From NCBI GenBank assembly GCA_023205875.1, contig CP060755.1, forward strand, positions 310,001-374,000: 64,000 nt of DNA. Direction: 5' to 3'. The notes beneath the pieces are model-generated. The model was not told the origin of the DNA, made no database searches, and saw only the letters and a list, made by a program, of their open reading frames with translations. Of the stretch, positions 8,778 to 19,306 are shown piece after piece. Source of the stretch: Chloropicon primus. Lineage: Eukaryota; Chlorophyta; Chloropicophyceae; Chloropicales; Chloropicaceae. Numbering within the stretch: the first letter of the stretch is position 1; each line of letters opens with the position of its first letter. The translations under genes were made by a program, and so were the position numbers.

Positions 8778-9245
8778 ATGTTGCTGGCGACGGCGAGGAC
8801 GAGGTTGCAGCAGCAGCACGACGACGCGCTTGTTGTCAGGCCTGGCTCCATCGAGGGGGTTTGGGTCCCGCCGGACGAGGAGTCGAGGGTGACGATCCGC
8901 AGGGACGGGAGCGGGCGGTTCTTCGGGCACATCTCGTGGCTGAAGGACACGTCCCGCGCCGGCCAGCTCGACTTCAGGAACCCGAGGAGGGAGCTCCGGG
9001 ACCGGAAGCTCCTCGGCCTGCCGATTCTCGTGGACTTTCGCGAGGACGCCGGGCGTCGCGGTCGGGCCAAGTCCCTGGAGAGCGGGAAGATCTACGACCC
9101 CGCGAGGGGCTGGAGCGTGAGGGGGAAGCTCCTTCTGAACGAGGAGACGGACGAGCTCCGGGTGGAGGGCTGGGTCGGGCTCGGCCCGCTCCGGGTCTCC
9201 AGGTCCTACACCTGGTCGAGGTTCAAGAGGACGACGAAAGACTGA
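8778..9245 (+). CDS. DUF2147-domain protein
   Basis: 155 aa from the ATG at 8778, single exon. The body matches the small beta-barrel DUF2147 family: SIEGVWVPPDEESRVTI at the start, FFGHISWLKD, then LDFRNPRRELRDRKLLGLPI, SGKIYDPARGWSVRGKLLL, and a final strand pair ending VSRSYTWSRF. Bacterial members are small secreted or envelope proteins of unknown activity. The first ten residues (MLLATARTRL) are too short and polar to be a clear signal peptide. The frame is open upstream through a Ser/Pro-rich 5' extension that I treat as untranslated. Function is unknown. Confidence 0.7.
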   Translation: MLLATARTRLQQQHDDALVVRPGSIEGVWVPPDEESRVTIRRDGSGRFFGHISWLKDTSRAGQLDFRNPRRELRDRKLLGLPILVDFREDAGRRGRAKSLESGKIYDPARGWSVRGKLLLNEETDELRVEGWVGLGPLRVSRSYTWSRFKRTTKD

Positions 9246-9445
9246 GCGACAACAGGGACAACGACGACGACGTATTCTTTCTTTTTTTTCGTTTCCTTTC
9301 TCCTCGCAAGGGAGGAGGCCGATTGTTGTGGGGTGCGCGCGCGCGCGTGTGTTTTAATTTTTCTTCATATACATATTATACTCCCTTTTCTCTTAAAAGT
9401 CGTCGTCGTCTTCTTCTTCATCCACTCACAACAGCCTCCTCCTCC

Positions 9446-10696
9446 TCACAACTTGGACCGCCCCTGGGAGCTCCTCTTCGCCAGCTGCTTCATGATCTGC
9501 TCCTTCTTCAGCAGAGCGGTGTTCCACACCGCGACGTAGTTCAGCCCGCTGTCCGTGGAGTTCTCCCTCGAGTGGAGCAAGACGTGCTTCGTTCCCTGGA
9601 CGGCGTACTCGTCCTTCCGCGCCAAGCTGATGGCGAGCTCGTGGCAGCCCCGCAGCAGGGACTGGTGGTCCGGGAAGGTGCGAGTCACGAGGTGCATCTG
9701 CCTGGCCTCCGTGCCACTGAAGTCCCTCGCGGTGAGGGCAAGGTCCGCAGCGATGCCGTGGCCCGTGATGTGGGGCAACCTGCAACAAACTCTCGACGGT
9801 CAGTTCACATCGCAATAATTCGTCTCCTTCTCTCTCCTTCTCTCTCTCCCCTTACCTCTGGAGAGTCCCCAAGTCTGCGGCGAGGCCCACGTCCACTTCC
9901 TTGACCGAGAAGACGGCGTCCTCCGTGGAGTAACGGACGTCGCAGGCCGTGATGATGTCGATGCCAGCGCCGTAGCAGCACCCGTGAACAGCGGCGACGA
10001 CGGGAACTGGACCGCGTGTGAAGGGCAAACGCGAAGGCATTTTTAGTCAGCACGCCAGCAAGAACTCCCGCGGCACCGCACCGAGAAACTCACCTCTGCA
10101 CTTCTCCAGCGAAGTGATGCTTTCCTGCATCATCAACACGAGCTCTCTGAACTTGAGCGCATCGTCCACCTTGTTTCCTAGAAGTTTTTTTTTTTTAGCC
10201 AAGAAGACGACGAGCGGAGAGCAAAGAGGGGGGCAAACGTCAGGCACCGCGCGATCCACCTGTCTCTCTTCCCCGATCATCCTCCCCAGCGTGCCTGCTT
10301 ACCATCCAGGTCGAGTATCGCGTTCAGGACGCCCAGGTCGATGCCCGTGCAAAAGTGCTTCCCGAGACCACGGAGGACGATCACCTTGACGTCCTTCTCG
10401 AGCTGGCAGACGACCTCGGGGAGCTGCCGCCACATGTCGAGATTCTTCGTTTCCCGACCCCACACCCGCGCGAAGAAGAAGGAGAGAGAGAGAGAGAGAG
10501 AAAAAGAGGGTTTGTTGTGTTGGTTGGGTCAGTTTCTGGCTGGATTGTGCTCGCTCGCTTGCTTGGGCACACGCGTTGGGCGACGACGACGAGAGATCGT
10601 GGCACGTACCACCGCGTTCCCGCGCTTGGGCCTGTTAAAGGCGATGAAACCCACGAGGTTGTCCTCATCCCTCGTCACCTCGAAGTTGGCCTCCAT
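9446..10696 (-). CDS. Peroxisomal delta(3,5)-delta(2,4)-dienoyl-CoA isomerase (ECH/crotonase family)
   Basis: Five exons: 10610-10696, 10303-10444, 10094-10177, 9856-10006 and 9446-9779, all with GT-AG borders and compatible phase, about 265 aa. Crotonase features in order: VGFIAFNRPKRGNAV, VIVLRGLGKHFCTGIDL (first oxyanion-hole strand), VPVVAAVHGCCYGAGIDII (second oxyanion hole), then CDVRYSTEDAVFSVKEVDVG. The acidic residues of the SVKEVDVGLAADLG segment are those of the dienoyl-CoA isomerase (ECH1/DCI1) group. The protein ends in SKL, a peroxisomal targeting signal type 1. It would rearrange double bonds of odd-position unsaturated acyl-CoAs during peroxisomal beta-oxidation. The exon 2 acceptor (CGAAG before AATCTC) is weak and could differ. 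Confidence 0.87.
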
Positions 10697-11267
10697 CGCG
10701 ATAATTATGTTCCCCCCTTTCCCGGGAAATCAAGGAGCGGAGGGCTGCGCAGGAGTCCGGTCTGGAGCGTACGGCGGACGAGGACGGCGAGGACGAGGAC
10801 AAGCGGGGTGATGGGTTGTGGACGATGAAAGGAGCAGCCTTGCGTGCCTACACGTTTCAAGACTCCAGATTCTGACACAGCCCACCAACCAAGCCTCGCC
10901 ACCGCCGGGGTGAGCTCCGACACGCCTGCATGAAAGTGTTTTACACTCGGCGCGGCTCCTCCCTCTTCGGGTAGGGGAGTAGCGCGGACGGTTTCGATTC
11001 GCATGGGGGAGGGCCGCAGATTACAATCGAAGGTACTTGATGGGGGTTACCCCTGCGTGATGGTATCGTATTAATCACAATGATGTTACAGCACGCAGAC
11101 GCAGCGCAGGCCGTAGCTCTGGCGAAGTCCTGCGGGTGCGTCCATGAGTGTGAGCGCTCTCACCAGCGATCACACGAGGATTCTAAATTTGCAATTTGCT
11201 AAACTGATATGTGTATGTGACGAGTCTCTTCGTCGGTCAAATTAAGAAGGCCGGACGGCCGGCCGTC
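10697..11267. other. Intergenic spacer filled by a dispersed repeat
   Basis: About 570 bases between the dienoyl-CoA isomerase start and the CPS small-subunit stop. Most is the dispersed repeat copy described at 10803-11215; the rest is unique sequence without a recognisable gene. Confidence 0.7.
10803..11215 (+). repeat. Dispersed hairpin repeat, copy A
   Basis: Roughly 400 bp sharing long near-identical blocks with copy B (50657-51135), for example gatgaaaggagcagccttgc, ggtgagctccgacacgcctg and catgaaagtgttttacactc. Near its end is a stem TGTGAGCGCT / AGCGATCACA (11149-11158 and 11165-11174) around the loop CTCACC, with one mismatch. It is more diverged than copies B and C. I see no terminal inverted repeat, target-site duplication or poly-A end. 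Confidence 0.8.
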
Positions 11268-12722
11268 TCACGCCCCCAGCTCGATCTTTGGCCTCAAAGC
11301 GCCCTTCCCGTCCTTCATCATCTGTACAAACTGGTCGAAAGCGACGTCGGCGTCGTGGGGCCCCGGGCTCGACTCGGGGTGGTACTGGATGGTCAGCACA
11401 TTCATCTCCTCGGAGACCATTCCCGCGACGGTTCCGTCGTTCAGGTTCACGTGGGTGACCTTGACGGATTCCGGGAGGGTCGCCGGGTCGACGGCAAAGT
11501 TGTGGTTCTGGGCGCTGATCTCGATGGCGTCCGTCAACGAGTTCTTGATCGGGTGGTTGCCGCCGTGGTGGCCGAACTTGAGCTTGAAGGTCGTTCCGCC
11601 GAACGCCTGCCCCAGGATCTGGTGCCCCATGCAGATGCCGAAGCACGGGAGCTTGCCGATGATGTTCTTGGCGTTCTCGACGGCGTAGGGGGCGGCGCTA
11701 GGGTCGCCCGGGCCGTTGCTGAAGAAGACCCCGTCCGGGTTCATCGCCATGACGTCCTCCCAGGGGTGGTCCGCCGGGACCACCGTGATCTTGCAGCCCC
11801 TGGACGACAGCCTCTTCAAGATGTTGCTCTTGATTCCGTAGTCGTACGCGACGACTCTGAGGGGAGCGCCCTCGCCTCCGGAGGCCGCCTCGCCTCCCAT
11901 GCCCATGATCCCTTGGAACTCCCACTCCTCCTCCGTCTGCTCGCTCCACTCGTAGGGCTCCTCGCAGGTGACCTCCTTGAGGAGGTCCTTGCCCAGGATG
12001 CTCCACTCGGCGGCCATGCTCTTGAGCTCCTCGTCCGGGACGGAGGAGTCCGTGCAGACCACTCCGACCAGCGACCCGGTGTCCCTCAGCTGCCTCGTCA
12101 GCTGCCTCGTGTCCACCCCCGCGATTCCGACCACCTCCTGCCTCTTGAGGTACTCGTCCAAGGTCTCCTTGGACCTGTAGTTGCTCACCGTCTCGGACAG
12201 GTGCCTCACCACCACCCCCTTCAGGTGGCACCCCGCGGAGCACTCCATGTCTCCCTCGTTGATCCCAACGTTTCCGATGTGAGGCTGGGTGAAGCACACC
12301 ATCTGCCCGTGGTAGCTGGGGTCCGTGAGAATCTCCTGGTACCCCGTGAGCGACGTGTTGAACACGACCTCCGCGAGGTAGACCTTGGACTCGGTGTGGC
12401 CGAACGCGTACCCGGGGAACACCTCGCCGTTCTCCAAAACGAGCCTCGCGTCGTTCTCCCTCCACGGCTTGTCCCCGCTCGCCGTCGCCGCGCACGCGTT
12501 CGAGTTGTTCCTCCCAAGCCCCGACGCCGATGGAATCGCCACAGGGCACAACCCCCTTCCAACAACCTTCGACCCTCCTGACCTCTGCCCTATCCTCCTA
12601 ATCCTCCTCCCGACCTCCCCCTTTTTCGCAAACGAACCCGCGGCCGCGCTCCTCCTCTTACCAACCTCCTTGGACGGAGTCGTCCCCTTCCACGCCATCG
12701 TCTCAGAACGTCCCAACGCCAT
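11268..12722 (-). CDS. carA: Carbamoyl-phosphate synthase small (glutaminase) subunit, plastid-targeted
   Basis: 484 aa in one exon, start ATG at 12722. The first ~80 residues are rich in Ser, Ala, Arg and Lys with few acids, as in plastid transit peptides; the mature domain starts near ARLVLENGEVFPGYAFG. The small-chain domain (about 90-220) contains TSLTGYQEILTDPSYHGQ. The class I glutamine amidotransferase domain (about 290-470) contains the nucleophile in CFGICMGHQ (Cys near 360) and the His-Glu pair in QYHPESSPGPHD. It hydrolyses glutamine and passes ammonia to the large subunit, feeding arginine and pyrimidine synthesis. A separate small subunit is the bacterial/plant arrangement rather than the animal-fungal CAD fusion. 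Confidence 0.95.
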   Translation of the reverse strand: MALGRSETMAWKGTTPSKEVGKRRSAAAGSFAKKGEVGRRIRRIGQRSGGSKVVGRGLCPVAIPSASGLGRNNSNACAATASGDKPWRENDARLVLENGEVFPGYAFGHTESKVYLAEVVFNTSLTGYQEILTDPSYHGQMVCFTQPHIGNVGINEGDMECSAGCHLKGVVVRHLSETVSNYRSKETLDEYLKRQEVVGIAGVDTRQLTRQLRDTGSLVGVVCTDSSVPDEELKSMAAEWSILGKDLLKEVTCEEPYEWSEQTEEEWEFQGIMGMGGEAASGGEGAPLRVVAYDYGIKSNILKRLSSRGCKITVVPADHPWEDVMAMNPDGVFFSNGPGDPSAAPYAVENAKNIIGKLPCFGICMGHQILGQAFGGTTFKLKFGHHGGNHPIKNSLTDAIEISAQNHNFAVDPATLPESVKVTHVNLNDGTVAGMVSEEMNVLTIQYHPESSPGPHDADVAFDQFVQMMKDGKGALRPKIELGA

Positions 12723-13196
12723 CCCTCACCCCCCCCTCTCTCACACACAGGCCAGGCCTCTCTCTCTCTTCTCGCGCACGCCTCTCCAAACGGCGGCCCT
12801 CAGCGGAGTTCCGAGTTCGTCTCTCGCTCTCCCGCCTCTCGCCTAACGCCTCGCACAGAACACACCCCTCCACGATCCACCCTTCGCTTCGCGCCCAGCA
12901 TTGCGGATCAAGGGTGATCGGTGCGAGGCGATGGGCGTCGTTCGAGAGGCGACCCTCGATCCAACCCCTTGAGCTCGTCCCCCCCTCCTCCCCGTCGTCC
13001 TCGTCCCCACCACCGCCTCTATCGCCTCGCGCCTGGAACCTCCATCTCGCCCTTCAATCCAGAAGAAGAAGAAGACGAGAAGATCCGACGGCTGAGACAA
13101 GATCTAACGAATTTTGAAAGCGACCCGGCGCCTCGCCTTGGGAAGCGACCAGGGACTGACGGTTTGGAGTCGAGGGCGAAAGGCACGAGGGTCAAG
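12723..13196. other. Divergent promoter region carA / CYP51
   Basis: 474 bases between two head-to-head genes. Pyrimidine-rich near 12730-12860 with a CT dinucleotide run. No ORF with credible coding content and no RNA gene recognised. Confidence 0.5.
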
Positions 13197-14831
13197 ATGG
13201 CGGCGGTGGAGTCCGTGGGAGCCTTGTGGTACTACGTGCTGGGCACGGTGTTCGTGGCGGCGTTCGTTTGCGCGCAGTTCCTCACGGGGAAGCCCAAGTA
13301 CGCGATACCGAGTAAGGACAGGAAGAAGAGGCTCCCGCCTCTGATGGACTGCGGGGTGGTTCCGGGGCTCGGGGGGCTCGTCAAATTCGTCAAAGGTACG
13401 AGGAAATGGGCGACATTGACGCATTCGGCAAGATTCTGACAAGATCTTCTTCTCTCGTCTCGTCTCATCTCTCTCTTCATCGTCGTCGTCATATTCATAT
13501 CAAAAGGTCCCCTCTCCGTGATGAAGGAGGCGTACGGCAAGTACGGAGAGGTCTTCACCGTCCCGGTGGGCAGCAAGAGGATGACCTTCCTCATCGGCCC
13601 CTGGGCGAGCGTCCACTTCTTCAGGGGGAGCGACGAGGTCATCTCCCAGAAGGAGGTGTACGAGTTCAACGTGCCAACTTTCGGCAAGGGCGTCGTCTTC
13701 GACGTGGACCACAGGCTGAGGAGGGAGCAGTTCAAGTTCTTCGCGGAGGCTCTGAGGCCCGCCAAGATGAGGAGCTACGTGAACCAGATGGTCATGGAGG
13801 CGGAGTTGTTCTTCGACAAGTGGGGCGAGACCGGCGAGATCGACATCCTCCACGAGCTGAGCAGCCTGATCATCAACACGGCCTCCAGGTGCCTCCTCGG
13901 CAGGGAGGTGAGGGAGAACCTCTTCGAGGAGGTCTACCGCCAGTTCCACTTCCTCGACATGGGAATGCAGCCCATCTCCGTGCTCTTCCCTTACCTTCCC
14001 ATCAAGGCCCACAGGGACAGGGACAGGGCGAGGAAGGAGATGAGCGACATCTTCATGAAGATCATCAAGGCGAGGAGGGCGCAGCCCGCCGACGCCGCCA
14101 AGGAGGACGACGTGCTGCAGACCTTCGTGGAGGCAAGGTACAGCGAGACTTACGGAGGGAGGGAGATGACCCCGGACGAGATCACGGGAATGCTGATCGC
14201 CGCCCTGTTCGCGGGGCAGCACACCTCGAGCATCACTTCCACCTGGACGGCGCTTTACCTGTTCTCAGAAAAGTACAGGCACAAGTTCTTGCCCCAGCTC
14301 TTGCAGGAGCAGAGGGACATCATTAAGGAGCACGGGGAGGAGCTGAATTACGACATCCTTTCCAAGATGGACTACCTCCACAGAGCCATGAAGGAGGCTT
14401 TGAGACTGCACCCGCCTTTGATTATGCTGATGCGGTACGTTCATGAGGGCTTTGACGCGGAGACGTCCAAGGGCGAGAAGATTCACGTTCCAAAGGGGGA
14501 CATCATCTGCACTTCCCCAACTTTTGCGCACAGACTCGAGTCGGTCTACAGCAACAGCCTGGAGTATGATCCACACAGGTTCGGACCCGGGCGGGAGGAG
14601 GACAAGAAGAGGCCCTTCTCCTTCATCGGCTTTGGGGGCGGAAGGCACAGCTGCATGGGAGAGACTTTTGCCTACATGCAGGTCAAGGTCCTCATGAGCG
14701 TCTTGCTGAGGAAGTTCGACTTCGAGCTGCTCTCCAACAACGGCGCGATCCCAGAGCCAAACTACGACGCGATGGTTGTCGGACCCAGGCAGCCCTGCAA
14801 GGTCAGGTTCACCAAGAAGAAAAGCCTGTAG
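13197..14831 (+). CDS. CYP51: Sterol 14-alpha-demethylase, cytochrome P450 family 51
   Basis: Two exons, 13197-13395 and 13507-14831 (donor GTACGA, acceptor AAAAG), 507 aa. An N-terminal membrane anchor (LWYYVLGTVFVAAFVCAQFL) is followed by the P450 fold. CYP51 signatures: substrate-recognition segment 1 of the form VYEFNVPTFGKGVVFDV; I-helix AALFAGQHTSSITSTWT; K-helix EALRLHPPL; heme-binding loop FGGGRHSCMGETFAYMQ with the thiolate Cys near residue 449. It removes the 14-alpha methyl group of obtusifoliol-type sterols in the ER. Arginines are almost all AGG, the host pattern. The 3' end converges on the SLC35F6-like gene; a TGTAA word of green-algal polyadenylation type occurs near 14916. 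Confidence 0.95.
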
Positions 14832-14964
14832 AGATCCTGTCCTTGCTCGAAGTCGAGGAGAAAAGCGGGAAAGGCTACGGCGTTGTTCTATTAAAAAAAA
14901 TGTGTTGTACTGGTTGTAAATCCAATGACAGTTTTTGTTCTTGCCACACACCACACACACTCTC

Positions 14965-16501
14965 TCACGTGTTTTGCAGGGAGTTTCTGAGGCCTCTCCT
15001 CGACAGAGATCCTCCTGAACCCACCGACGCGGCCGCGGCAGTGAAGTCGTAATATGCGTTGCGCCGGGCAGAGGATGGGGTGAAGCTCGTGGCAATCGCT
15101 TGAGGCTCGGTGGCGCCAACTCCGATGTCCACGGCTTGAGTCGATTCCCCCGGCGTGTAGAAGACTTCGTCGACCTCCAAGTCAGAAGAATCCTCCTGAG
15201 ACTTCTCATCACCCCTTCCGTAAGTGATTGTGCCCATGACCAGCACCACGAAACCAGCGGCTTGAAGGTAGCTGTAACTCGTCCACGCCTCTCCAAGAGG
15301 CTCGCCGTAGAGCTTGACGTTAGCGTAGTACATCACCAAGCCCACCATCCAAGCAAGCAGAGTTCGAGTGGTTTCCAGAATGCTTCGAAAGAGGGCGCCG
15401 AGGTGGCCCGTCACTTGCATCCCCAGGACGTTGTAAAACAGCATCACAAAAGCGGTGAACACCAGCGTGACGGCGATGAGGTGGTCGGGCGTTTTGAAGA
15501 TCATGTGAAGGGAGTCTTCCGTGTTCTCCAGCTTCCCCCCCACGTCGCTGCCAGGGAGTTTCTGGGCCGCAGGCAGAACGATCAGGCACTGGAGCAGGGT
15601 CCCGTAGAGTCCCTCCAACCCCACGACGAGCGTCGGTTTCATGAAATCCAGATTCTTCATGAAGTGCTCCTCGAAGCAGATCTGGCCCGCTTGGATGGCC
15701 TGGGAGAGGATGATCAAGCCTATCCCAAGAACCTGCTGTGCTTTCGTCCCCGTGTCGTTCTGCTGTGGCGCCAAGACGCTGGCGATCCCGACCATCGTGA
15801 TCCCGGCTAACGCGAGGCAGATCCCGATGTAGTGGAGCTTGTACAGCTTCTTGCCGAGGAACAGGACGGAGAAGATGGCCGCAAAGATAAGCTCCGCCCC
15901 CCTCATCATCTGGTAGATCGAGACCGTGACGTAGAGCAGGCCGATGGACATGAGCACTGTCGCGACCAGGTCAAAGCACGACGGGATCATGATCATCAGC
16001 ATGCCAAGGACTTGACTGCAGTTGTACGGCCCCTCCTCGTCGTCCTCCTCGCATCCTTCGTCCTCCCCCTTGTTCTCGATCAGCGCCTTGAGGTACGCAT
16101 TGTCCTCCCCGCCCAAGGAGGGGTCGTCCATGTACCGCCTGTACCCCTCTCTCTTGTCGCTGCTGCCCCTCTTGGCTCTCGCTCGCTTCAAGCAGCTCGA
16201 AGCGAGGTTCCCGGCGTAAAGGAACAGGCAGCCCGACATTCCAACGAACATCACGAGGACGCAGAACCACGGCTTGTGGAACGGCACAAGCTCGCCCTTG
16301 AGGTTCAAACCCCTCACCTCGAAATTCACCTTGCGTGCGAAGAGAGGACGGGAGAGAGAGAGAGAGAGAAAAGCCGTTTCAGTTCAGATACTCCGTCAAC
16401 ACGAGCACGTGGAGACTTACCTTGGACATGATGCTCGACACGGTCCCAAAAGTCAGCATTCCAAGCACCGCCACCCACTTGGACGCCCCTGCTGCTGCCA
16501 T
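14965..16501 (-). CDS. SLC35F6-like multi-pass transporter (drug/metabolite superfamily)
   Basis: Two exons, 16421-16501 (27 codons) and 14965-16329, donor GTAAGT, acceptor ACGCAAG, 481 aa. The first exon encodes a membrane segment (WVAVLGMLTFGTVSSIMSK). About ten hydrophobic helices are visible, with a hydrophilic loop of ~50 residues between helices 2 and 3 and a soluble tail of ~80 residues. Diagnostic stretches are YQMMRGAELIFAAIFSVLFL, KLYKLHYIGICLALAGITMV and QAGQICFEEHFM, which resemble animal SLC35F6 (C2orf18) and plant/fungal relatives. Animal SLC35F6 is reported in lysosome/mitochondrial membranes; substrate is unsettled, so none is assigned here. Confidence 0.82.
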
Positions 16502-17022
16502 CGTGACAAGAGACTCTGTCACAAGAGACTCTCTCTCTCTCTCTCTCTCTCTCTCGATCCCACACCTCTTTTCGCGGCCTCAAATCCTCACCAGATCGTC
16601 GTCTCTTTCGAGCGAGAGCTCTTTTGAAAGAGCGAGAGATGACGCGTCCGCTAGGCTTTCTTGCGCTCCCTTCCTTCCCGACACCCGTCCACGCCTCTCC
16701 CCCTCCCTCTCCTCCTTGACAAGGACTCCTCCTTGTGTAACGCGCAGAGGAAGCTGAATGAAGTGTTCGTGTTTTGCATCGGCCAAAAGCCAGAGAGCGC
16801 TCAGCCACACAAAAGCCGCGCAGATCGTCCTCGTCGTGGTCGCGCTCATCGCTCATCTTTGGTTGACGATAACGTAGCGAGAGGAGAGGGAGCGAGGAGT
16901 AGGATTGGTTCGTCCTCTCGTCCTCTTCCTCTTTACGCTGCCTCAAATCCTCCTGAATGAGAAGCTTGGCGTTGTCTTGTTTCTCTTTCGATTGAGGCCT
17001 CGTCGCTCAGGTTTTTGCCAGT
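16502..17022. other. Divergent promoter region with CT/GA tract
   Basis: 521 bases between two head-to-head genes. It contains a CT dinucleotide run (about 16530-16555) and a second purine/pyrimidine-skewed stretch. No gene recognised. Confidence 0.5.
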
Positions 17023-17820
17023 ATGGCGCCTCGCGAGAGGGAGGAGAAGGTGTCCTCGAAGCGGTGCCTTGGAACGCTGCTGGCGCACTACGTGAAGCAC
17101 AGCCACACCAAGGATGGGAAGGAGCAGGTGATAGCGAAAGGGCCCAATTGTTACGGGGTGAGTTGGAAAACGGAGGGACGGGTCGTGCGGGAGAAGAACG
17201 CCGTGACGCTGGACGCTGTGGAGAAGGAGCTTGGGAAGACTGGAGTTCCCTTGAAGCTGGACTGGGGTTGCATGGGGATAAGCTCGTATAACACTCGCGC
17301 GACTTCGAGGGGCGGGGGAAAGGTCGAGCTCCCCCAGTGCGGAGGAATAGAACTGATAATGTCGAACGAACTGGAGTTCGTGCCCGATAGGAGGTAAGCA
17401 AAGGAAAACGTTCGTTCGTTCTGCGCTCTCGTCGTTGAGGGCTCTCGGTCTTGGAGTGGCGCGAAAAAGTCGCTGACACGCCGCCTCTCGTTGCTTTTTC
17501 ACGTCTCTTCGCGTCGCAGAGAGGGGCAGCAGCAGCGCCAGCAGCCTGGTAACAGGGGGAAGCCAAAAGGGTCTGCGGTGGCGCAAGACAGGGGGAAGGG
17601 GGTGGACAAGGAGCGGCTTCCGAACCCGCAATCTGTGAATGTCGACGAGCAGTTCGAGGAGCTCAAGAGCTTCTGCGTCTCTTTCGTCAAGGTGCAGAAA
17701 AAGATCATTTTCAAGATGGGTGAGAACGTTGGTTTGGTGGCGGGGGTGTTCAAGAAAACGCTTCAGACCGCGAACGAAGAAGTTAGGAAGGCTGTATTCG
17801 GGGACGAGAAGAAGAGCTGA
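17023..17820 (+). CDS. Unknown 223-aa protein
   Basis: Two exons, 17023-17393 and 17520-17820 (donor GTAAGC, acceptor TCGCAG), joined in phase. I do not recognise the family. The first 125 residues look globular: TLLAHYVKHSHTKDGKEQVI, a Gly/Trp-containing centre (WKTEGRVV...LDWGCMG) and CGGIELIMSNELEF. A low-complexity Gln/Gly/Lys linker near 126-160 follows. The tail is helical (FEELKSFCVSFVKVQKKIIF). It has no signal or transit peptide and no membrane segment. Coding status is supported by the in-frame splice, AGG-type arginine use and tight spacing. Confidence 0.6.
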
Positions 17821-17870
17821 GAACCGCTCTCTGTCCGTCTGTTATTATCTTAAGTTTGTATGTCATATAG

Positions 17871-18960
17871 TTAGCTTTTTCTTGGTGAGGGCCGTGCCTT
17901 CTGCAGCACGCGAGGAAAGATCCCCTTGGACCGCACCTCCACCAGGCGGTCGGAGCAAATCGAAAGGGCGCAGAGGATCGTTTTTCTGTCGACGGCCCCT
18001 AGGCTTGTGCACAGAATCACTATCTTTGGAGCTCTCAGGTCGACCGTGGCGTTCTTGAAGCGCTCTTGAAACGTGCTCGCCAATACCGACCTCACATCGA
18101 CCTTTTTGTGTTCCGGGTCCCCGCTGATACCGGCGACTTTGTGGGCCTTGTACGCCACAGCAAAGGTGAGGCCCGCCTCGCTATCGAGGTTGGTCCCGGA
18201 GACGATGCCCTCGAACGCTGCCTTGATCTCGCTGTCCCCATACGTGCACAGCGCTTGAACGGGAAAGAAGCGTTGGCAAAACTTCGGCGCTGGTTCAGAA
18301 CTCGCCAGCTTGTCGAGAATCTTCTCGAGCAGCAACGGGGCGTCTAGCCCGTCACTCTTCCCTCCCCCCGACTTCCCCTTCAATCTCAACAGGCAGTTTC
18401 CAAGGGTGTGAACCTTCACACATTGGTATGTGAAACTGCCTCTCTCAAGGACTTTCTCGATAATCTTCTGAGCCTCGACCGTCGCGCTCTTCTCCCTCTT
18501 GAAGGGGCAAGTGACAAGGAACCCGCACGTTGGCCCCACCACGTCCCTGACTAGCGAAGCGGGGACCCGCGGCAAGGTGAACAAGCACCACGCAACAAAA
18601 CCGTTAGCGAAGGAGGTGGCCACCCGCTGCTGAGACACAGGAGACAGACCTGTCTCTGGCCGACATACCGTTGTACTCGAAGCGAGAGAGGGGCTCATCG
18701 AAGCCATCGCCGCGGTCCACAGCCCCATCCGCAAAAGTACTTTGCGACGCCTTCGCTTCGAAATAAGCGTGACCCTTGCGAGACAACACCATCTTCATGG
18801 CCCCCTGTGGTGTCGTCGTCGTTGATTCCCCTCCCTCCACCTTCCGCCTCTTCATCGCACCCGATTCCTTCTCCGTCCCCTCGACGCCATCCCCTCGTCC
18901 TCGTCCACCTTCCTGCACCTCCGCCTCCTCCACACCAACCCCTCCCTCCACCGCCACCAT
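17871..18960 (-). CDS. THUMP-domain protein, TAN1/THUMPD1-like tRNA acetylation cofactor
   Basis: TAN1/THUMPD1 proteins bind tRNA through the THUMP domain and help NAT10/Kre33 make N4-acetylcytidine at position 12 of tRNA-Ser and -Leu. The THUMP region is seen in FCQRFFPVQALCTYGDSEIK, LTFAVAYKAHKVAG, then VDLRAPKIVILCTSLGAVD; the upstream segment GPTCGFLVTCPFKREK matches the family N-terminal strand. Exons: 18669-18960 and 17871-18550 (donor GTATGT, acceptor CGCTAG). This choice keeps the phase; a shorter 42-nt intron ending at CAG near 18627 does not. The start ATG at 18960 (MVAVEGG) is uncertain, with other ATGs downstream. The tail is basic. The gene is head-to-head with a USP gene. Confidence 0.75.
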
Positions 18961-19306
18961 CGATACCGTCCTCTCCTCAGCAGCGAGCGCACCCCCGGGT
19001 CTTAATCTTCTTCGCTCCCTCGCTCCGCTCTCGTGCCGGTTCTGTGAGCGATTGGAGGTCCGCCGAGGAGTGGGTGGACGCGAAGACGAATCGAAGCATT
19101 GAGGGGGAGGGCTGGTTCCTTGATTGAGTCTGTGTCTGTGCCGAGGAGTTCCCTCTTTCTCGTCCTGGACCTTGTTATCGACCAGTCCAAGGCGTTTGCT
19201 TTTCATTCGTTTACCTCCTCTTCTTCTTCTTCTTCTTCTTCTTCTTCTTCTTCTTCCTCATCTTGGGTTTGGTGTTGAAGGGAGGGAAGAGGGGGGTACG
19301 GTAGGC
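18961..19306. other. Divergent promoter region with (CTT)n microsatellite
   Basis: 346 bases between TAN1-like and USP genes. A CTT trinucleotide run occupies about 19217-19258. The run is open in the USP frame as poly-leucine, but I place the USP start after it. Confidence 0.6.

Noticed and set aside
10803-11215. Solo LTR
   Set aside because: No TG...CA ends, no target-site duplication and no primer-binding or polypurine remnant could be seen; it is left as an unclassified dispersed repeat.
11211-12581. 456-codon open frame on the plus strand
   Set aside because: It is exactly antisense to carA, whose protein has all family motifs; the plus frame is an AGG/GC-driven shadow with no domain.
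18627-18668. 42-nt intron in the TAN1-like gene
   Set aside because: Signals look fine but the reading phase does not match; an intron of 118 nt ending at CTAG (18551) keeps the frame.
19124-19306. N-terminal extension of the USP with a long leucine run, looking like a membrane anchor
   Set aside because: The leucines come from a CTT microsatellite in the divergent promoter; a good ATG lies just after it and USP2-like enzymes do not need an anchor.
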